Source: Kineococcus sp. TRM81007 | GTDB taxonomy: Bacteria; Actinomycetota; Actinomycetes; Actinomycetales; Kineococcaceae | DNA: 54,899 nt | Assembly (NCBI RefSeq): GCF_022669155.1 | Contig: NZ_JALBVB010000043.1 | Coordinates: 46,847-101,745 of the forward strand | Direction: 5' to 3' | Part shown: one piece after another, positions 1-8,205 of the stretch | How positions within the stretch are numbered: the stretch's first letter is position 1 | How the letters are laid out: each line of letters opens with the position of its first letter | Made by a program: the position numbers and the translations under genes | The notes under the pieces: model-generated | Told to the model about the DNA's origin: nothing | Databases searched by the model: none | The model's input: only the letters and a program-made list of their open reading frames with translations

Positions 1-44
1 CGCCCCGCCCCAGCCGACCCGACCCCACCCCGCGAGGAGACGTC

Positions 45-1025
45 GTGAGCGCACCCAGCGCGACCGCCCCACCGGCGCCGGCCGGACCCGGACCGAAGAG
101 CCCGGCGCAGCGCGTCCCGCTGCGCTCCAAGCTCTTCCGCTTCGAGTCCGCGGCCGCGCCGTACGCCTACATCGCCCCGTTCTTCCTGCTGTTCTTCGCC
201 TTCGGCCTGTTCCCGCTCGTCTACACGATGTGGATCAGCTTCCACTCGTACGAGCTCGGTGGTGAGCCGGAGTTCACCGGCTGGGAGAACTACACCTGGC
301 TCTTCACGAGCGACGACTTCTACAACGCGCTGTGGAACACGTTCACCCTCGGTGTGCTCTCGACCGTGCCGCAGCTGCTGCTGGCCCTGGGCCTGGCGCA
401 CCTGCTGAACTACCGCATGCGCGCCCGGAACTTCTTCCGGGTGTCGATGATGATGCCGTACGCCACCTCCGTGGCGGCCTCCACGCTGGTCTTCGCCCAG
501 ATCTTCGGCCGGGACGCCGGGCTGGCGAACTGGATGCTCTCCCTGGTGGGCGTGGACGCCCTGGACTGGCGCAACGGCGACCTCAGCGCGCAGATCGCCA
601 TCTCGATCATCGTCATCTGGCGCTGGACGGGCTACAACGCCCTCATCTACCTGGCCGGCATGCAGTCCATCCCCCAGGACCTGTACGAGGCCGCGGCCCT
701 GGACGGCGCCAACCGCTGGCAGCAGTTCGTCCACGTGACCCTCCCCGGGCTGCGGCCGACGATCCTCTTCACCGTCGTGGTGTCCACCATCGGCGCCACC
801 CAGCTGTTCGGCGAGCCGCTGCTGTTCGGCGGTGTCGACGGCGGTGCGCTGAACCAGTACCAGACGCTGGGCCTGTACATGTACCAGCAGGGCTGGGCCT
901 ACGGGTCGCTCGGCCGGGCCGCCACCATCGCGTGGGTGACGTTCCTGCTCATCATCGTCCTGGTCCTCGTCAACACCGCGCTGGCCCGCTGGCGCGACCG
1001 CGATCGCGAAGGAGCCCGGCGATGA
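45..1025 (+). CDS. Sugar ABC transporter permease (MalF/UgpA type)
   Basis: 326-aa inner-membrane permease of a carbohydrate ABC importer (MalF/UgpA type of the CUT1 family). After a Pro/Ala-rich cytoplasmic N-terminus come about six hydrophobic segments, the first around residues 40-62. The EAA loop that docks the ATPase ([14 protein letters not shown]) begins near residue 215. The GTG start has a GAGGA Shine-Dalgarno about 6 nt upstream. Its stop overlaps the next start (ATGA), so the two permeases are translationally coupled and probably form a heterodimer. The binding-protein gene is presumably just left of the window, and no ATPase is nearby, so a shared MsiK-like ATPase is likely. The beta-glucosidase downstream suggests a beta-glucoside or cello-oligosaccharide substrate; that is inference. 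Confidence 0.93.
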   Translation: MSAPSATAPPAPAGPGPKSPAQRVPLRSKLFRFESAAAPYAYIAPFFLLFFAFGLFPLVYTMWISFHSYELGGEPEFTGWENYTWLFTSDDFYNALWNTFTLGVLSTVPQLLLALGLAHLLNYRMRARNFFRVSMMMPYATSVAASTLVFAQIFGRDAGLANWMLSLVGVDALDWRNGDLSAQIAISIIVIWRWTGYNALIYLAGMQSIPQDLYEAAALDGANRWQQFVHVTLPGLRPTILFTVVVSTIGATQLFGEPLLFGGVDGGALNQYQTLGLYMYQQGWAYGSLGRAATIAWVTFLLIIVLVLVNTALARWRDRDREGARR

Positions 1026-1918
1026 CCGTGACGACCGGTGTCCGCGAGGCCGCGCTGGCGGCCCCCACCCCGTCCTCCACGCGCCGCAGGCGCTACCGGG
1101 CGCCCGACGCCGCCGGCTGGCTCACCTACGTGCTCCTGGCCGTCACGGCGTTCGTCTTCCTCGTGCCGTTCTACTACATGATCGTCGCGGCGAGCCGGCC
1201 GATGGCGGAGATGACGCAGTCGCCGCCGCCGTTCCTGCCGGGGCCGTACCTGTGGCAGAACATCAGCACGGCCCTGGAGCAGCAGGCCATCGGCCTGGCC
1301 ATCGTCAACTCGCTGATCGTCTCCGGCGCCACGACCGTCGGCACCCTGCTGTTCTGCACGCTGGCCGGCTTCGCCTTCGCCAAGCTGCGCTTCAGGGGCA
1401 AGAACGCGCTGTTCGCCGTGACCATCGGCACCCTGATGATCCCGCCCACGCTGGGTGTCGTGCCGCTGTACAAGATCATGTCGGACTGGAACCTCGCCGG
1501 CCGGCTGGAGTCGGTCATCCTGCCCTCGCTCGTGACCGCGTTCGGCGTGTTCTTCATGCGGCAGTACCTCGTGCAGACGCTGCCCGACGAGCTGCTGGAG
1601 GCCGCCAAGATGGACGGCGCCTCCGCCACGCGCACCGTCGTGGCGATCGTGCTGCCCATCGCCCGCCCCGGCATGGCGGTGCTGGGGATGCTCACCTTCA
1701 TGACGGCCTGGAACGACTTCTTCTGGCCCGTCATCGCGCTGAACTCCTCGATGCCCACCGTGCAGGTCGCGCTGAACAACCTCGGCAGCGGCTACGTGCC
1801 CGACACCTCGATCATCATGGCCGGCACCCTCGTGGGCACCCTGCCCGTCATCGTGGTGTTCGTGCTGCTCGGCAAGCAGATCGTCAGCGGCATCATGGCC
1901 GGCGCCGTCAAGGGCTGA
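1022..1918 (+). CDS. Sugar ABC transporter permease (MalG/UgpE type)
   Basis: 298-aa second permease of the same importer. The ATG lies in the ATGA overlap with the upstream permease stop. It has about six membrane segments, the first around residues 38-60, and the MalG-type EAA loop ([14 protein letters not shown]) near residue 193 followed by LPIARPG. The C-terminus ends in the basic cytoplasmic tail usual for this family. It pairs with the upstream permease and is followed after 59 bp by the GH1 glycosidase, so uptake and hydrolysis are probably co-transcribed. The substrate cannot be read from the sequence. Confidence 0.93.
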   Translation: MTVTTGVREAALAAPTPSSTRRRRYRAPDAAGWLTYVLLAVTAFVFLVPFYYMIVAASRPMAEMTQSPPPFLPGPYLWQNISTALEQQAIGLAIVNSLIVSGATTVGTLLFCTLAGFAFAKLRFRGKNALFAVTIGTLMIPPTLGVVPLYKIMSDWNLAGRLESVILPSLVTAFGVFFMRQYLVQTLPDELLEAAKMDGASATRTVVAIVLPIARPGMAVLGMLTFMTAWNDFFWPVIALNSSMPTVQVALNNLGSGYVPDTSIIMAGTLVGTLPVIVVFVLLGKQIVSGIMAGAVKG

Positions 1919-1977
1919 CGCGCCCGCACAGCCCCACCCCCACCCCCACCCCACCCCGCACCCACGGAGAGGAGGCG

Positions 1978-3507
1978 GTGCCGCGCGCCCCGGCGTCGGC
2001 CCCGACCCGCATGACCACCACAGAGGAACGCCCCACCGCAGCCACCGGCGCCACCGCCGTCCCCGGCCAGGCACCCGCCCCCGGGCAGGGCGCCGAGCGC
2101 GCCTTCCCGCCAGGTTTCGTCTGGGGTACCGCCACCGCCTCCTACCAGATCGAGGGTGCCGCCACCGAGGACGGCCGCACGCCCTCCATCTGGGACACGT
2201 TCAGCCACACCCCCGGCAAGGTGGTCGGCGGCGACACCGGCGACGTCGCCGACGACCACTACCACCGCTTCCGCGAGGACATCGCCACCATGGAGCGGCT
2301 GGGCCTGGCGTCCTACCGCTTCTCCGTCGCCTGGCCCCGCATCACCCCGCAGGTCACCGCGGACGCCCTCGGGCCGGTGAACGAGGCCGGCCTGGCGTTC
2401 TACTCCACCCTCGTCGACGAGCTGATCGCCGCGGGCATCGAACCGGCCGTGACCCTGTACCACTGGGACCTGCCGCAGGCCCTGGAGGACGCCGGCGGCT
2501 GGACGTCGCGGGCCACCGCCGAGCGCTTCGCCGAGTACGCCGAGGTCGTCGCCGGCGCCCTGGGCGACCGGGTGCGCACCTTCATCACCCTCAACGAGCC
2601 GTGGTGCTCGGCGTACCTGGGGTACGCCTCCGGGGTGCACGCCCCGGGGCGCACCGAGCCGGCGTCCGCGCTGGCCGCCGTGCACCACCTCAACCTGGCC
2701 CACGGCCTCGCCGCCGCCGCCGTGCGCCGCGCCGCGCTGGACGCCCGCGTGGCCCTGACCCTGAACCTCGCCTGGGTGCGCACCGACGGCACCACCGACG
2801 CCGACCGAGACGCGGTCCGCCGCGTCGACGGCCTGCAGAACAGGGTGTTCCTCGACCCGGTGCTGGGTGGCGGCTACCCGGCCGACGTGCTGGCCGACAC
2901 CGCGGAGGTCACCGACTGGTCCTTCGTGCGCGACGGCGACCTGGAGCTGATCCACCAACCGCTGGACGTCCTCGGCGTGAACTACTACAGCCCCACCGTG
3001 GTGCGCGCCTGGGACGGGACCGGCCCGCGCGCCGAGGCCGACGGTCACGGGGCCAGCGCGCACAGCCCGTGGGTCGGCTCGCACCACCTCGTCGAGTTCC
3101 CCGAGCAGCCCGGGGACAAGACCGACATGGGCTGGAGCGTGGACGCGCGCGGCATGACGGAGCTGCTGCTGCGCATCCACCGCGAGCACCCGGGCCTGGA
3201 GTTGATGGTCACCGAGAACGGCGCGGCCTACCGCGACGTCGTCGTCGCCGGCCGGGTGCACGACCTGGAGCGCACCCGTTACCTGCGCGACCACCTGGCT
3301 GCCGTGCTGGACGCGGTGGAGGCCGGCGCCCCCGTCACCGGGTACTACCTGTGGTCCTTCCTGGACAACTTCGAGTGGGGGTACGGCTTCTCGAAGCGCT
3401 TCGGCATCGTCCACGTCGACTACGCCACGCAGCAGCGAACCCTGAAGGACAGCGCCCTCTGGTACGCCTCGGTGGTCGAGCGCAACGCGGTGCCCGCGGC
3501 GGACTGA
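1978..3507 (+). CDS. GH1 beta-glucosidase
   Basis: Retaining family-1 glycoside hydrolase, about 509 aa from the GTG at 1978. The general acid/base glutamate lies in TLNEPW (about E207) and the nucleophile in VTENGA (about E413). The N-terminal [19 protein letters not shown] and C-terminal [15 protein letters not shown] signatures are also present. No signal peptide is visible, so it should act in the cytoplasm on imported oligosaccharides. The start is uncertain: GTG 1978 has GGAGA 7 nt upstream within GGAGAGGAGG, while ATG 2011 (498 aa) lacks a nearby ribosome site. The gene ends the importer operon. The upstream leader is a C/A-rich tract of repeated CCCCA units, similar to the tract before the first permease. 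Confidence 0.95.
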   Translation: MPRAPASAPTRMTTTEERPTAATGATAVPGQAPAPGQGAERAFPPGFVWGTATASYQIEGAATEDGRTPSIWDTFSHTPGKVVGGDTGDVADDHYHRFREDIATMERLGLASYRFSVAWPRITPQVTADALGPVNEAGLAFYSTLVDELIAAGIEPAVTLYHWDLPQALEDAGGWTSRATAERFAEYAEVVAGALGDRVRTFITLNEPWCSAYLGYASGVHAPGRTEPASALAAVHHLNLAHGLAAAAVRRAALDARVALTLNLAWVRTDGTTDADRDAVRRVDGLQNRVFLDPVLGGGYPADVLADTAEVTDWSFVRDGDLELIHQPLDVLGVNYYSPTVVRAWDGTGPRAEADGHGASAHSPWVGSHHLVEFPEQPGDKTDMGWSVDARGMTELLLRIHREHPGLELMVTENGAAYRDVVVAGRVHDLERTRYLRDHLAAVLDAVEAGAPVTGYYLWSFLDNFEWGYGFSKRFGIVHVDYATQQRTLKDSALWYASVVERNAVPAAD

Positions 3508-3524
3508 GGCCCCGCCCTTGCGGA

Positions 3525-3562
3525 CGGCGCCCGGGGGAGGTGGGATGGGGCCCCGGGCGCCG
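3525..3562 (+). terminator. Hairpin after the sugar-uptake operon
   Basis: Perfect 12-bp inverted repeat (CGGCGCCCGGGG at 3525-3536 with its complement at 3551-3562) around a 14-nt loop, 17 nt past the beta-glucosidase stop. There is no T-tract, as is common for actinobacterial terminators. Confidence 0.6.
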
Positions 3563-3600
3563 ACGCCGAGGTCGGTGCCTCCGTGAGAGGAGCAGCCTCC

Positions 3601-4836
3601 GTGACGACCACCGCGTCCAGCACCGGAAACCGAGCCATCGCCTACCTCGAGCCGGGCAAGGTGGAGGTGCAGGACATCGACTACCCGACCTTCGAGCTGC
3701 GCGACGGGCCGGGCGTCCACCCCGACAACGTCGGCCGGCGCGTCGACCACGGCGTCATCCTCAAGCTCGTCGCCACGAACATCTGCGGTTCCGACCAGCA
3801 CATGGTGCGCGGGCGCACCACCGCCCCGCCGAACCTCGTCCTCGGCCACGAGATCACCGGTGAGGTGGTCGAGAAGGGCCGGGACGTGGAGTTCCTCCAG
3901 GTCGGCGACCTCGTCTCCGTGCCGTTCAACATCGCCTGCGGGCGCTGCCGGAACTGCAAGGAGCGCAAGACCGGCCTCTGCCTCAACGTCAACCCCGACC
4001 GGCCCGGCTCCGCTTACGGCTACGTCGACATGGGCGGCTGGGTCGGCGGGCAGGCCGAGTACGTCCTCGTGCCGTACGCGGACTTCAACTGCCTGAGGTT
4101 CCCCGACAAGGACCGGGCGATGGAGAAGATCCTCGACCTGACGATGCTGTCGGACATCTTCCCCACGGGCTTCCACGGGTGCGTCACCGCCGGCGTCGGC
4201 GTCGGCTCCACGGTGTACGTGGCCGGGGCCGGGCCGGTGGGGCTCGCCGCCGCGGTCGGTGCGCAACTGCTGGGGGCCGCGGTCGTCATCGTCGGCGACC
4301 TCAACCCCGACCGGCTGGCCCGTGCGCGGGAGAACGGCTGCGAGACGGTCGACGTCTCCCAGGGCGACCCGAAGGACCAGATCGAGCAGATCCTCGGCGT
4401 CCCCGAGGTGGACTGCGGTGTGGACGCCGTCGGGTTCGAGGCGCGCGGGCACGGTGAGGGAGCGGCGAAGGAGGCCCCCGCCACGGTCCTGAACTCCCTC
4501 ATGCAGATCACCACCGCCGGCGGCGCGCTGGGCATCCCGGGCCTGTACGTCACCGGCGACCCCGGCGGGATCGACGAGGCGGCGAGGAAGGGCTCGCTGT
4601 CGCTGGACCTGGGCACCGGGTGGGCGAAGTCGCTGTCCTTCACCACCGGCCAGTGCCCGGTGATGAAGTACCACCGCGGCCTGATGATGGCGATCCTGCA
4701 CGACAAGGTGCAGATCGCGAAGGCCGTGGGCGCCACCCCCATCTCCCTCGACGAGGCGCCGGACGCGTACCAGAAGTTCGACGCCGGTGCGCCGCAGAAG
4801 TTCGTCATCGACCCGCACGGGGTGATCCCGCGCTGA
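3601..4836 (+). CDS. fdhA: Glutathione-independent formaldehyde dehydrogenase type Zn alcohol dehydrogenase
   Basis: 411-aa zinc-dependent medium-chain dehydrogenase resembling the glutathione-independent formaldehyde dehydrogenase (FdhA) of Pseudomonas putida. Catalytic-zinc residues are seen in NICGSDQH (Cys about 62) and GHEITGEV. The structural-zinc lobe is CGRCRNCKERKTGLC, and the NAD-binding glycine motif is VAGAGPVGLAAA. The long insert typical of this subfamily is present. GTG 3601 was chosen because GAGAGGAG ends 8 nt upstream; the earlier in-frame GTG at 3583 would place that site inside the gene. It is probably monocistronic, lying between two hairpins. Formaldehyde is the likely substrate by family; other aldehydes or a dismutase activity are possible. 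Confidence 0.88.
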   Translation: MTTTASSTGNRAIAYLEPGKVEVQDIDYPTFELRDGPGVHPDNVGRRVDHGVILKLVATNICGSDQHMVRGRTTAPPNLVLGHEITGEVVEKGRDVEFLQVGDLVSVPFNIACGRCRNCKERKTGLCLNVNPDRPGSAYGYVDMGGWVGGQAEYVLVPYADFNCLRFPDKDRAMEKILDLTMLSDIFPTGFHGCVTAGVGVGSTVYVAGAGPVGLAAAVGAQLLGAAVVIVGDLNPDRLARARENGCETVDVSQGDPKDQIEQILGVPEVDCGVDAVGFEARGHGEGAAKEAPATVLNSLMQITTAGGALGIPGLYVTGDPGGIDEAARKGSLSLDLGTGWAKSLSFTTGQCPVMKYHRGLMMAILHDKVQIAKAVGATPISLDEAPDAYQKFDAGAPQKFVIDPHGVIPR

Positions 4837-4851
4837 CGCTGCGCTGACCCC

Positions 4852-4893
4852 GGCCCCCGCCGCCCCGCCCTCCGGAGCGGGGCGGCGGGGGCC
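4852..4893. terminator. Bidirectional terminator hairpin
   Basis: Near-perfect GC stem of about 17 bp (arms 4852-4869 and 4877-4893) with a 7-nt loop. It fills the gap between the convergent fdhA stop and epsilon-subunit stop and could end transcription from both sides. Confidence 0.75.
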
Positions 4894-5097
4894 TCAGCCG
4901 GACGGCGGACCCGGTGGCGTGCCCGGTGGCAGCGGCCGGCGCAGCAGCGACGCCGGTGCGCCCCAGCGGTCCTCCCACGTCGGGGCCGGTCCCCCCGGAG
5001 CCCGCCGCGCGACCGCGGCGAGGACGGCGACCACGACGGCCGCCAGTTCCTCCTCGGTGGGGTTCCCCCGCACCACCCAGTCGCCGGCGCCGCTCAC
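4894..5097 (-). CDS. Acyl-CoA carboxylase epsilon subunit-like small protein
   Basis: 67-aa protein with the actinobacterial carboxylase epsilon signature: WVVRGNPTEEELAAVVVAVLAA near the N-terminus, then W-x2-R and LLRRPL toward the C-terminus. Epsilon subunits are non-catalytic proteins that help assemble or activate acyl-CoA carboxylase complexes. The GTG start overlaps the carboxyltransferase stop (GTGA), so it is the last gene of the pxpB-pxpC-carboxyltransferase operon. No biotin carboxylase/BCCP alpha subunit is encoded anywhere in the window. The assignment rests on the short motif and on the neighbouring beta-subunit-like gene. Confidence 0.8.
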   Translation of the reverse strand: MSGAGDWVVRGNPTEEELAAVVVAVLAAVARRAPGGPAPTWEDRWGAPASLLRRPLPPGTPPGPPSG

Positions 5098-6509
5098 AGC
5101 GGCAGGTTCCCGTGCCGGCGGGCCGGCGGGGTCACCGCCTTGCGCTCCAGCGCCTCCAGCCACCGCGCCAGGTGGGCGCGCGTGCGGCCCGGCTCCACCA
5201 CCGCGTCCACGTCCCCGACGACCACGGCCGCGGCGGGGGGCGCGAGCTCTTCCCGCCGCGCCACCAGCCGCGCCCACTCCCCGGTGCCCGGCCCCGGCCG
5301 GCCGCCGGCCACCTCGTCCGCCACCTCGTCCGCCACCTCGGCCACCGCGTCCCGCGGGCTCAGGCGAGCCCGGGGCCACGCCAGCACCACGTCCGCGCCG
5401 ACGTGCCGCGAGCCCAGCACGAACGGCGCCACCCCGTGCGCGCGACCGGTGACGACGGTGAGCAGCGGCACCGACGCCTCGGCGTACGCGTACAGCAGCT
5501 GCGCGGCGGCCGCCGTGGGGGAACCGGGGTCGTCCTCCCCGGCGGGGAGGAACCCGGCGGTGTCCACCAGCGTGAGCACCGGCACCCCGAACGCGTCGCA
5601 GAACCGCACGAACCGGGCGGCCTTCGCCGCGGCCGCCGCGTCGAGGGCCCCGCCGGCCACGGCCGGGTCGGTGGCGACGACACCCAGGCTGCGCCCGTCC
5701 AGGCGGGTGAACCCCGTGACGGCACCGGCGGCGTACCGCGCGTGCAGCTCCAGCGGCGCGTCCTCGTCGTCGGCCAGGCGCGCCAGGACGTCGCGCACGT
5801 CGTACGGCGCGGCCGGGTCCGCCGGCAGCAGGTCCTCCAGGTCCTCGTCGGGCTGCTCGTCGGCCACGGGCTCGACCGGCAGGCGCGGGGGCGTGGCGAG
5901 GTTGCTGCTCGGCAGGTGGCCGAGCAGCTCCCGCACGAACGCCCCCGCCGCGGCGCCGTCGGCGGCGACGTGCGCCGCGCGGCCCGTCGCGCTCGCGTGC
6001 AGCTCCGCGCCGCCCAGCCCGGCCGCGTCCCGCTCCCGGCCGGTGACGACGGCCGCGGCGGCCGGGTCCGCCAGCGCCGAGCGCGCCCCCGCGGTGGCGA
6101 CGACCACGTCGGCCAGCGGCAGCAGCAGGGCGCGCCCGGCGTCGGCCGCGCCGGTGACGACCGCCACCTGCGGCACCACCCCGGACAGCGCCACCGCCCC
6201 GCGCACCAGCTCGCCGAAGCCCCGCGCCGTCCCCGCCCCGGTGGCGTCGTGCACCGTCACCAGGGGCCGGCCGGTGCGGGCGGCCAGCGCCCGCGCTCGC
6301 ACCTCCGCGTCCACCGCCGCCGGCGCCGGGACGGCACCGGGCGCCTGCGCGATCGCGCACACCCCGCGCCCGGCCACGGTGCCGTGCCCGGTGAGCACGC
6401 CGTCCGGCCCGCCGGCCGCGGGGTCGCTGAGCGGCGTGAAGGAACCGGGGTCGAACAGCGCGGCGAGGACCGCGACGGCCTCACCGCCACCGCGCAGGTC
6501 GCCGTTCAC
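5094..6509 (-). CDS. Divergent acyl-CoA carboxylase beta-type carboxyltransferase
   Basis: 471 aa with the two crotonase-like halves of acetyl/propionyl-CoA carboxylase beta subunits. The C-half is clear: LVDTAGFLPAGEDDP, AQLLYAYAEASVPLLTVV, LGSRHVGADVVLAWP. It differs from active family members: the N-half glycine motif (usually DSGGARIQEG) reads HDATGAGTARG, the usual GPCAGGAVYSPA reads TGAADAGRALLLPL, and the C-half KAYGGAY reads RAHGVAP. The biotin/acyl-CoA oxyanion sites therefore look altered. It is also 40-50 aa shorter than typical, mostly at the N-terminus. The GTG start overlaps the pxpC stop, and the gene overlaps the epsilon gene. A 12-bp tandem repeat (5308-5340) encodes EVAD repeats near the C-terminus. 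It may be a scaffolding or altered-specificity subunit. Confidence 0.8.
   Translation of the reverse strand: MNGDLRGGGEAVAVLAALFDPGSFTPLSDPAAGGPDGVLTGHGTVAGRGVCAIAQAPGAVPAPAAVDAEVRARALAARTGRPLVTVHDATGAGTARGFGELVRGAVALSGVVPQVAVVTGAADAGRALLLPLADVVVATAGARSALADPAAAAVVTGRERDAAGLGGAELHASATGRAAHVAADGAAAGAFVRELLGHLPSSNLATPPRLPVEPVADEQPDEDLEDLLPADPAAPYDVRDVLARLADDEDAPLELHARYAAGAVTGFTRLDGRSLGVVATDPAVAGGALDAAAAAKAARFVRFCDAFGVPVLTLVDTAGFLPAGEDDPGSPTAAAAQLLYAYAEASVPLLTVVTGRAHGVAPFVLGSRHVGADVVLAWPRARLSPRDAVAEVADEVADEVAGGRPGPGTGEWARLVARREELAPPAAAVVVGDVDAVVEPGRTRAHLARWLEALERKAVTPPARRHGNLPL
5308..5340. repeat. 12-bp in-frame tandem repeat
   Basis: Unit GCCACCTCGTCC about 2.75 times, inside the carboxyltransferase gene. 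On the coding strand it gives a short run of E-V-A-D. The unit length keeps the reading frame. Confidence 0.85.
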
Positions 6510-7468
6510 GCTCCCACCACCGGGTGGAAGCGCAGCGACTGACCCGGGCGCACCTGCGCGGCCAGGTCGGCGTCCGCGTCCCGCACCACGCCCACCACCG
6601 GGTACCCGCCGGTGACCGGGTGGTCCGGGCCGAACAGCACCGGCTCACCGCTGGGGGGCACCTGCAGGGCACCGAGCACGACACCCTCGGGCGGCAGTTC
6701 CGCCGTCGTCGACCGCTCCAGCGGCGGCTGCCCGGCGGGCCGGGTCAGGCGCGCCCCGACCCGGTCGCACTGCGCGGTCACCGTCCAGGCGCCGGTGAAC
6801 AGCGCGCCGGGGTCGGTGAAGCGGTCCGCGCGCGGCCCGAGCCGCACGCGCAGGTCCACCGCGCCGGCGGTGGGGGCGGCGACCGGGGCGGTGCGCAGCC
6901 GGGGGAGCTGCGCCGGTGCGGGCCCCACCGGCAGCACGTCACCCGCGGCGAGGGGTTCGGGACCGAGACCGGCGAGGGTGTCGCGGCTGCGCGAGCCCAG
7001 CACGGGCGGCACCGCCACGCCCCCGCGCACCGCGACGTACGCGCGCAGGCCGGTCGTGGCCGTCCCCAGCCGCAGCGTGCTCCCGGCGGGCAGCACCAGC
7101 ACGCTGCACCACCCCGCCGGTGCCCCGTCCACGTCCACCGGCGTGGCGGCGCCGGTGACCGCCAGCACGAGGTCGGTGCGCGCGCGCAGCACCAGGCCAC
7201 CCAGGAGCACCTCGAGGGCGGCGTGGTCCGGCGGGTTGCCGACGAGGCGGTTCGCGAGGGTGAGGGAGCGCCGGTCGGCGGCGCCGGCCACGCCCACGCC
7301 CCAGCGGAACGCGCCGGGGCGGCCGAGGTCCTGCACGGTGGTCAGCGGCCCCGGCGCCACCACCTCCACCGCGTCCACCTCCACCGCGTCCACCTCCACC
7401 GCGTCCACCTCCACCGCGTCCACCTCCACCCGTCCGGCCCGCGCCCCCCGCGCCGCCGCGCCGCTCAC
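6506..7468 (-). CDS. pxpC: 5-oxoprolinase subunit PxpC (KipA/biotin-dependent carboxyltransferase family)
   Basis: 320-aa PxpC (KipA, AHS2 domain). PxpABC is the prokaryotic ATP-dependent 5-oxoprolinase converting pyroglutamate to glutamate. Family features: VVAPGPLTTVQDLGRPG at the start of the domain, GAADRRSLTLANRLVGNP, and FGPDHPVTGGYPVVGVV near the C-terminus. The GTG lies in the GTGA overlap with pxpB. The N-terminus is odd: before the conserved beta strand there are four tandem VEVDA pentapeptides from a 15-bp repeat, where relatives usually begin directly with about one such strand. The following gene is a carboxyltransferase rather than pxpA, which lies on the other strand at 11.7 kb. 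Confidence 0.9.
   Translation of the reverse strand: MSGAAARGARAGRVEVDAVEVDAVEVDAVEVDAVEVVAPGPLTTVQDLGRPGAFRWGVGVAGAADRRSLTLANRLVGNPPDHAALEVLLGGLVLRARTDLVLAVTGAATPVDVDGAPAGWCSVLVLPAGSTLRLGTATTGLRAYVAVRGGVAVPPVLGSRSRDTLAGLGPEPLAAGDVLPVGPAPAQLPRLRTAPVAAPTAGAVDLRVRLGPRADRFTDPGALFTGAWTVTAQCDRVGARLTRPAGQPPLERSTTAELPPEGVVLGALQVPPSGEPVLFGPDHPVTGGYPVVGVVRDADADLAAQVRPGQSLRFHPVVGA
7361..7430. repeat. 15-bp tandem repeat in the pxpC N-terminal coding region
   Basis: Unit CACCTCCACCGCGTC, four identical copies plus 10 nt. It encodes VEVDA repeats in pxpC on the minus strand. Copies are identical at the nucleotide level, which points to recent slippage expansion. Confidence 0.95.
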
Positions 7469-8103
7469 CCGGCCACCTGCGCGAACCGCACCCGGGTGCC
7501 GGGCCGCAGCAGCGCCGGCGGGTCCGCCGACGCGTCCCACAGCGTCAGCGCGGTGGTGCCGATCAGGCGCCAGCCGCCGGGGGAGCGGCGCGGGTAGACG
7601 GCGCTGAAGCCGTCGGCGAGCGCGACCGCCCCGGCCGGCACGGCCGTGCGGGGATGCGCGCGGCGCGGGACGGCCAGGCGCGCGCCGGGGCTGCGCAGGT
7701 AACCGAACCCGGGGGCGAAGCCGACGAACGCGCACGTCCACGTCGCGCCGGTGTGCCGGGCGACGACCTCACCGGGGCTGACGCCCAGCAGACCGGCCAC
7801 CTCGTCGAGGTCCTCGCCGTCGTAGCGCACCGGGACCGTCACGACGTCCCCGTCCCCGGTCTGGTCGGCCGCGGCGCGCTGCGGCAGCGCCTCCCACCGC
7901 CGCAGCACCTCCCGGGCCACCTCGTCGCGGTCCGCGCCGGGGCGCAGGGTCACCAGGGCGGTGCGGGCCGCCGGAAGGACGTCCTCCACCCCGGCGGGCG
8001 CGTCCCGCTCCAGCTCGCGCGCGAAGGCGGCCAGGCGCGCGGGATCGGCGGGTTCCAGCAGCCAGGCACGGTCCCCGGCGGGCAGCAGGCGCGCGGCGCT
8101 CAC
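7465..8103 (-). CDS. pxpB: 5-oxoprolinase subunit PxpB (KipI family)
   Basis: 212-aa PxpB (KipI, AHS1 domain), partner of PxpC in 5-oxoprolinase. Motifs: RLLPAGDRAWLLE at the N-terminus, VPVRYDGEDLDEVA, the conserved FAPGFGYL, and RRSPGGWRLIGTT. The stop overlaps the pxpC start. GTG 8103 was chosen because the protein then begins just before the conserved RLLPAGD strand, and because a TACAGT hexamer lies 7 nt upstream, consistent with a leaderless transcript. There is no Shine-Dalgarno. An alternative GTG at 8112 would add three residues. This is the first gene of a four-gene overlapping operon. Confidence 0.92.
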   Translation of the reverse strand: MSAARLLPAGDRAWLLEPADPARLAAFARELERDAPAGVEDVLPAARTALVTLRPGADRDEVAREVLRRWEALPQRAAADQTGDGDVVTVPVRYDGEDLDEVAGLLGVSPGEVVARHTGATWTCAFVGFAPGFGYLRSPGARLAVPRRAHPRTAVPAGAVALADGFSAVYPRRSPGGWRLIGTTALTLWDASADPPALLRPGTRVRFAQVAG

Positions 8104-8110
8104 CCCGAGC

Positions 8111-8116
8111 ACTGTA
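8111..8116 (-). promoter_or_regulatory. -10-like hexamer of pxpB (leaderless)
   Basis: TACAGT on the minus strand, 7 nt before the pxpB GTG. This puts the predicted transcription start at or beside the start codon. The same layout recurs in the window. Confidence 0.5.
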
Positions 8117-8148
8117 GGCAGCGCCCGGCGCTCCCGCCGCGCCGGCGC

Positions 8149-8205
8149 ACGGTGCCGCTCACACCGGTGCCGCTCACGCCGGTGCCGCTCACACCGGTGC
8201 CGGTT
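8149..8205. repeat. 15-bp tandem repeat spanning the flippase stop codon
   Basis: Unit CGGTGCCGCTCACAC, a little over three copies with one variant base, between flippase and pxpB. On the minus strand each copy carries a TGA in the flippase frame, so the stop codon itself is repeated. Confidence 0.9.

Noticed and set aside
1792-4818. 1008-aa minus-strand open frame opposite the beta-glucosidase and fdhA
   Set aside because: High-GC shadow frame: Arg/Gly/His/Val-rich, no domain, and fully overlaps two well-supported genes.
7361-8205. CRISPR-like short repeats near pxpBC
   Set aside because: Units are directly adjacent with no spacers and are in or next to coding sequence; they are tandem repeats.
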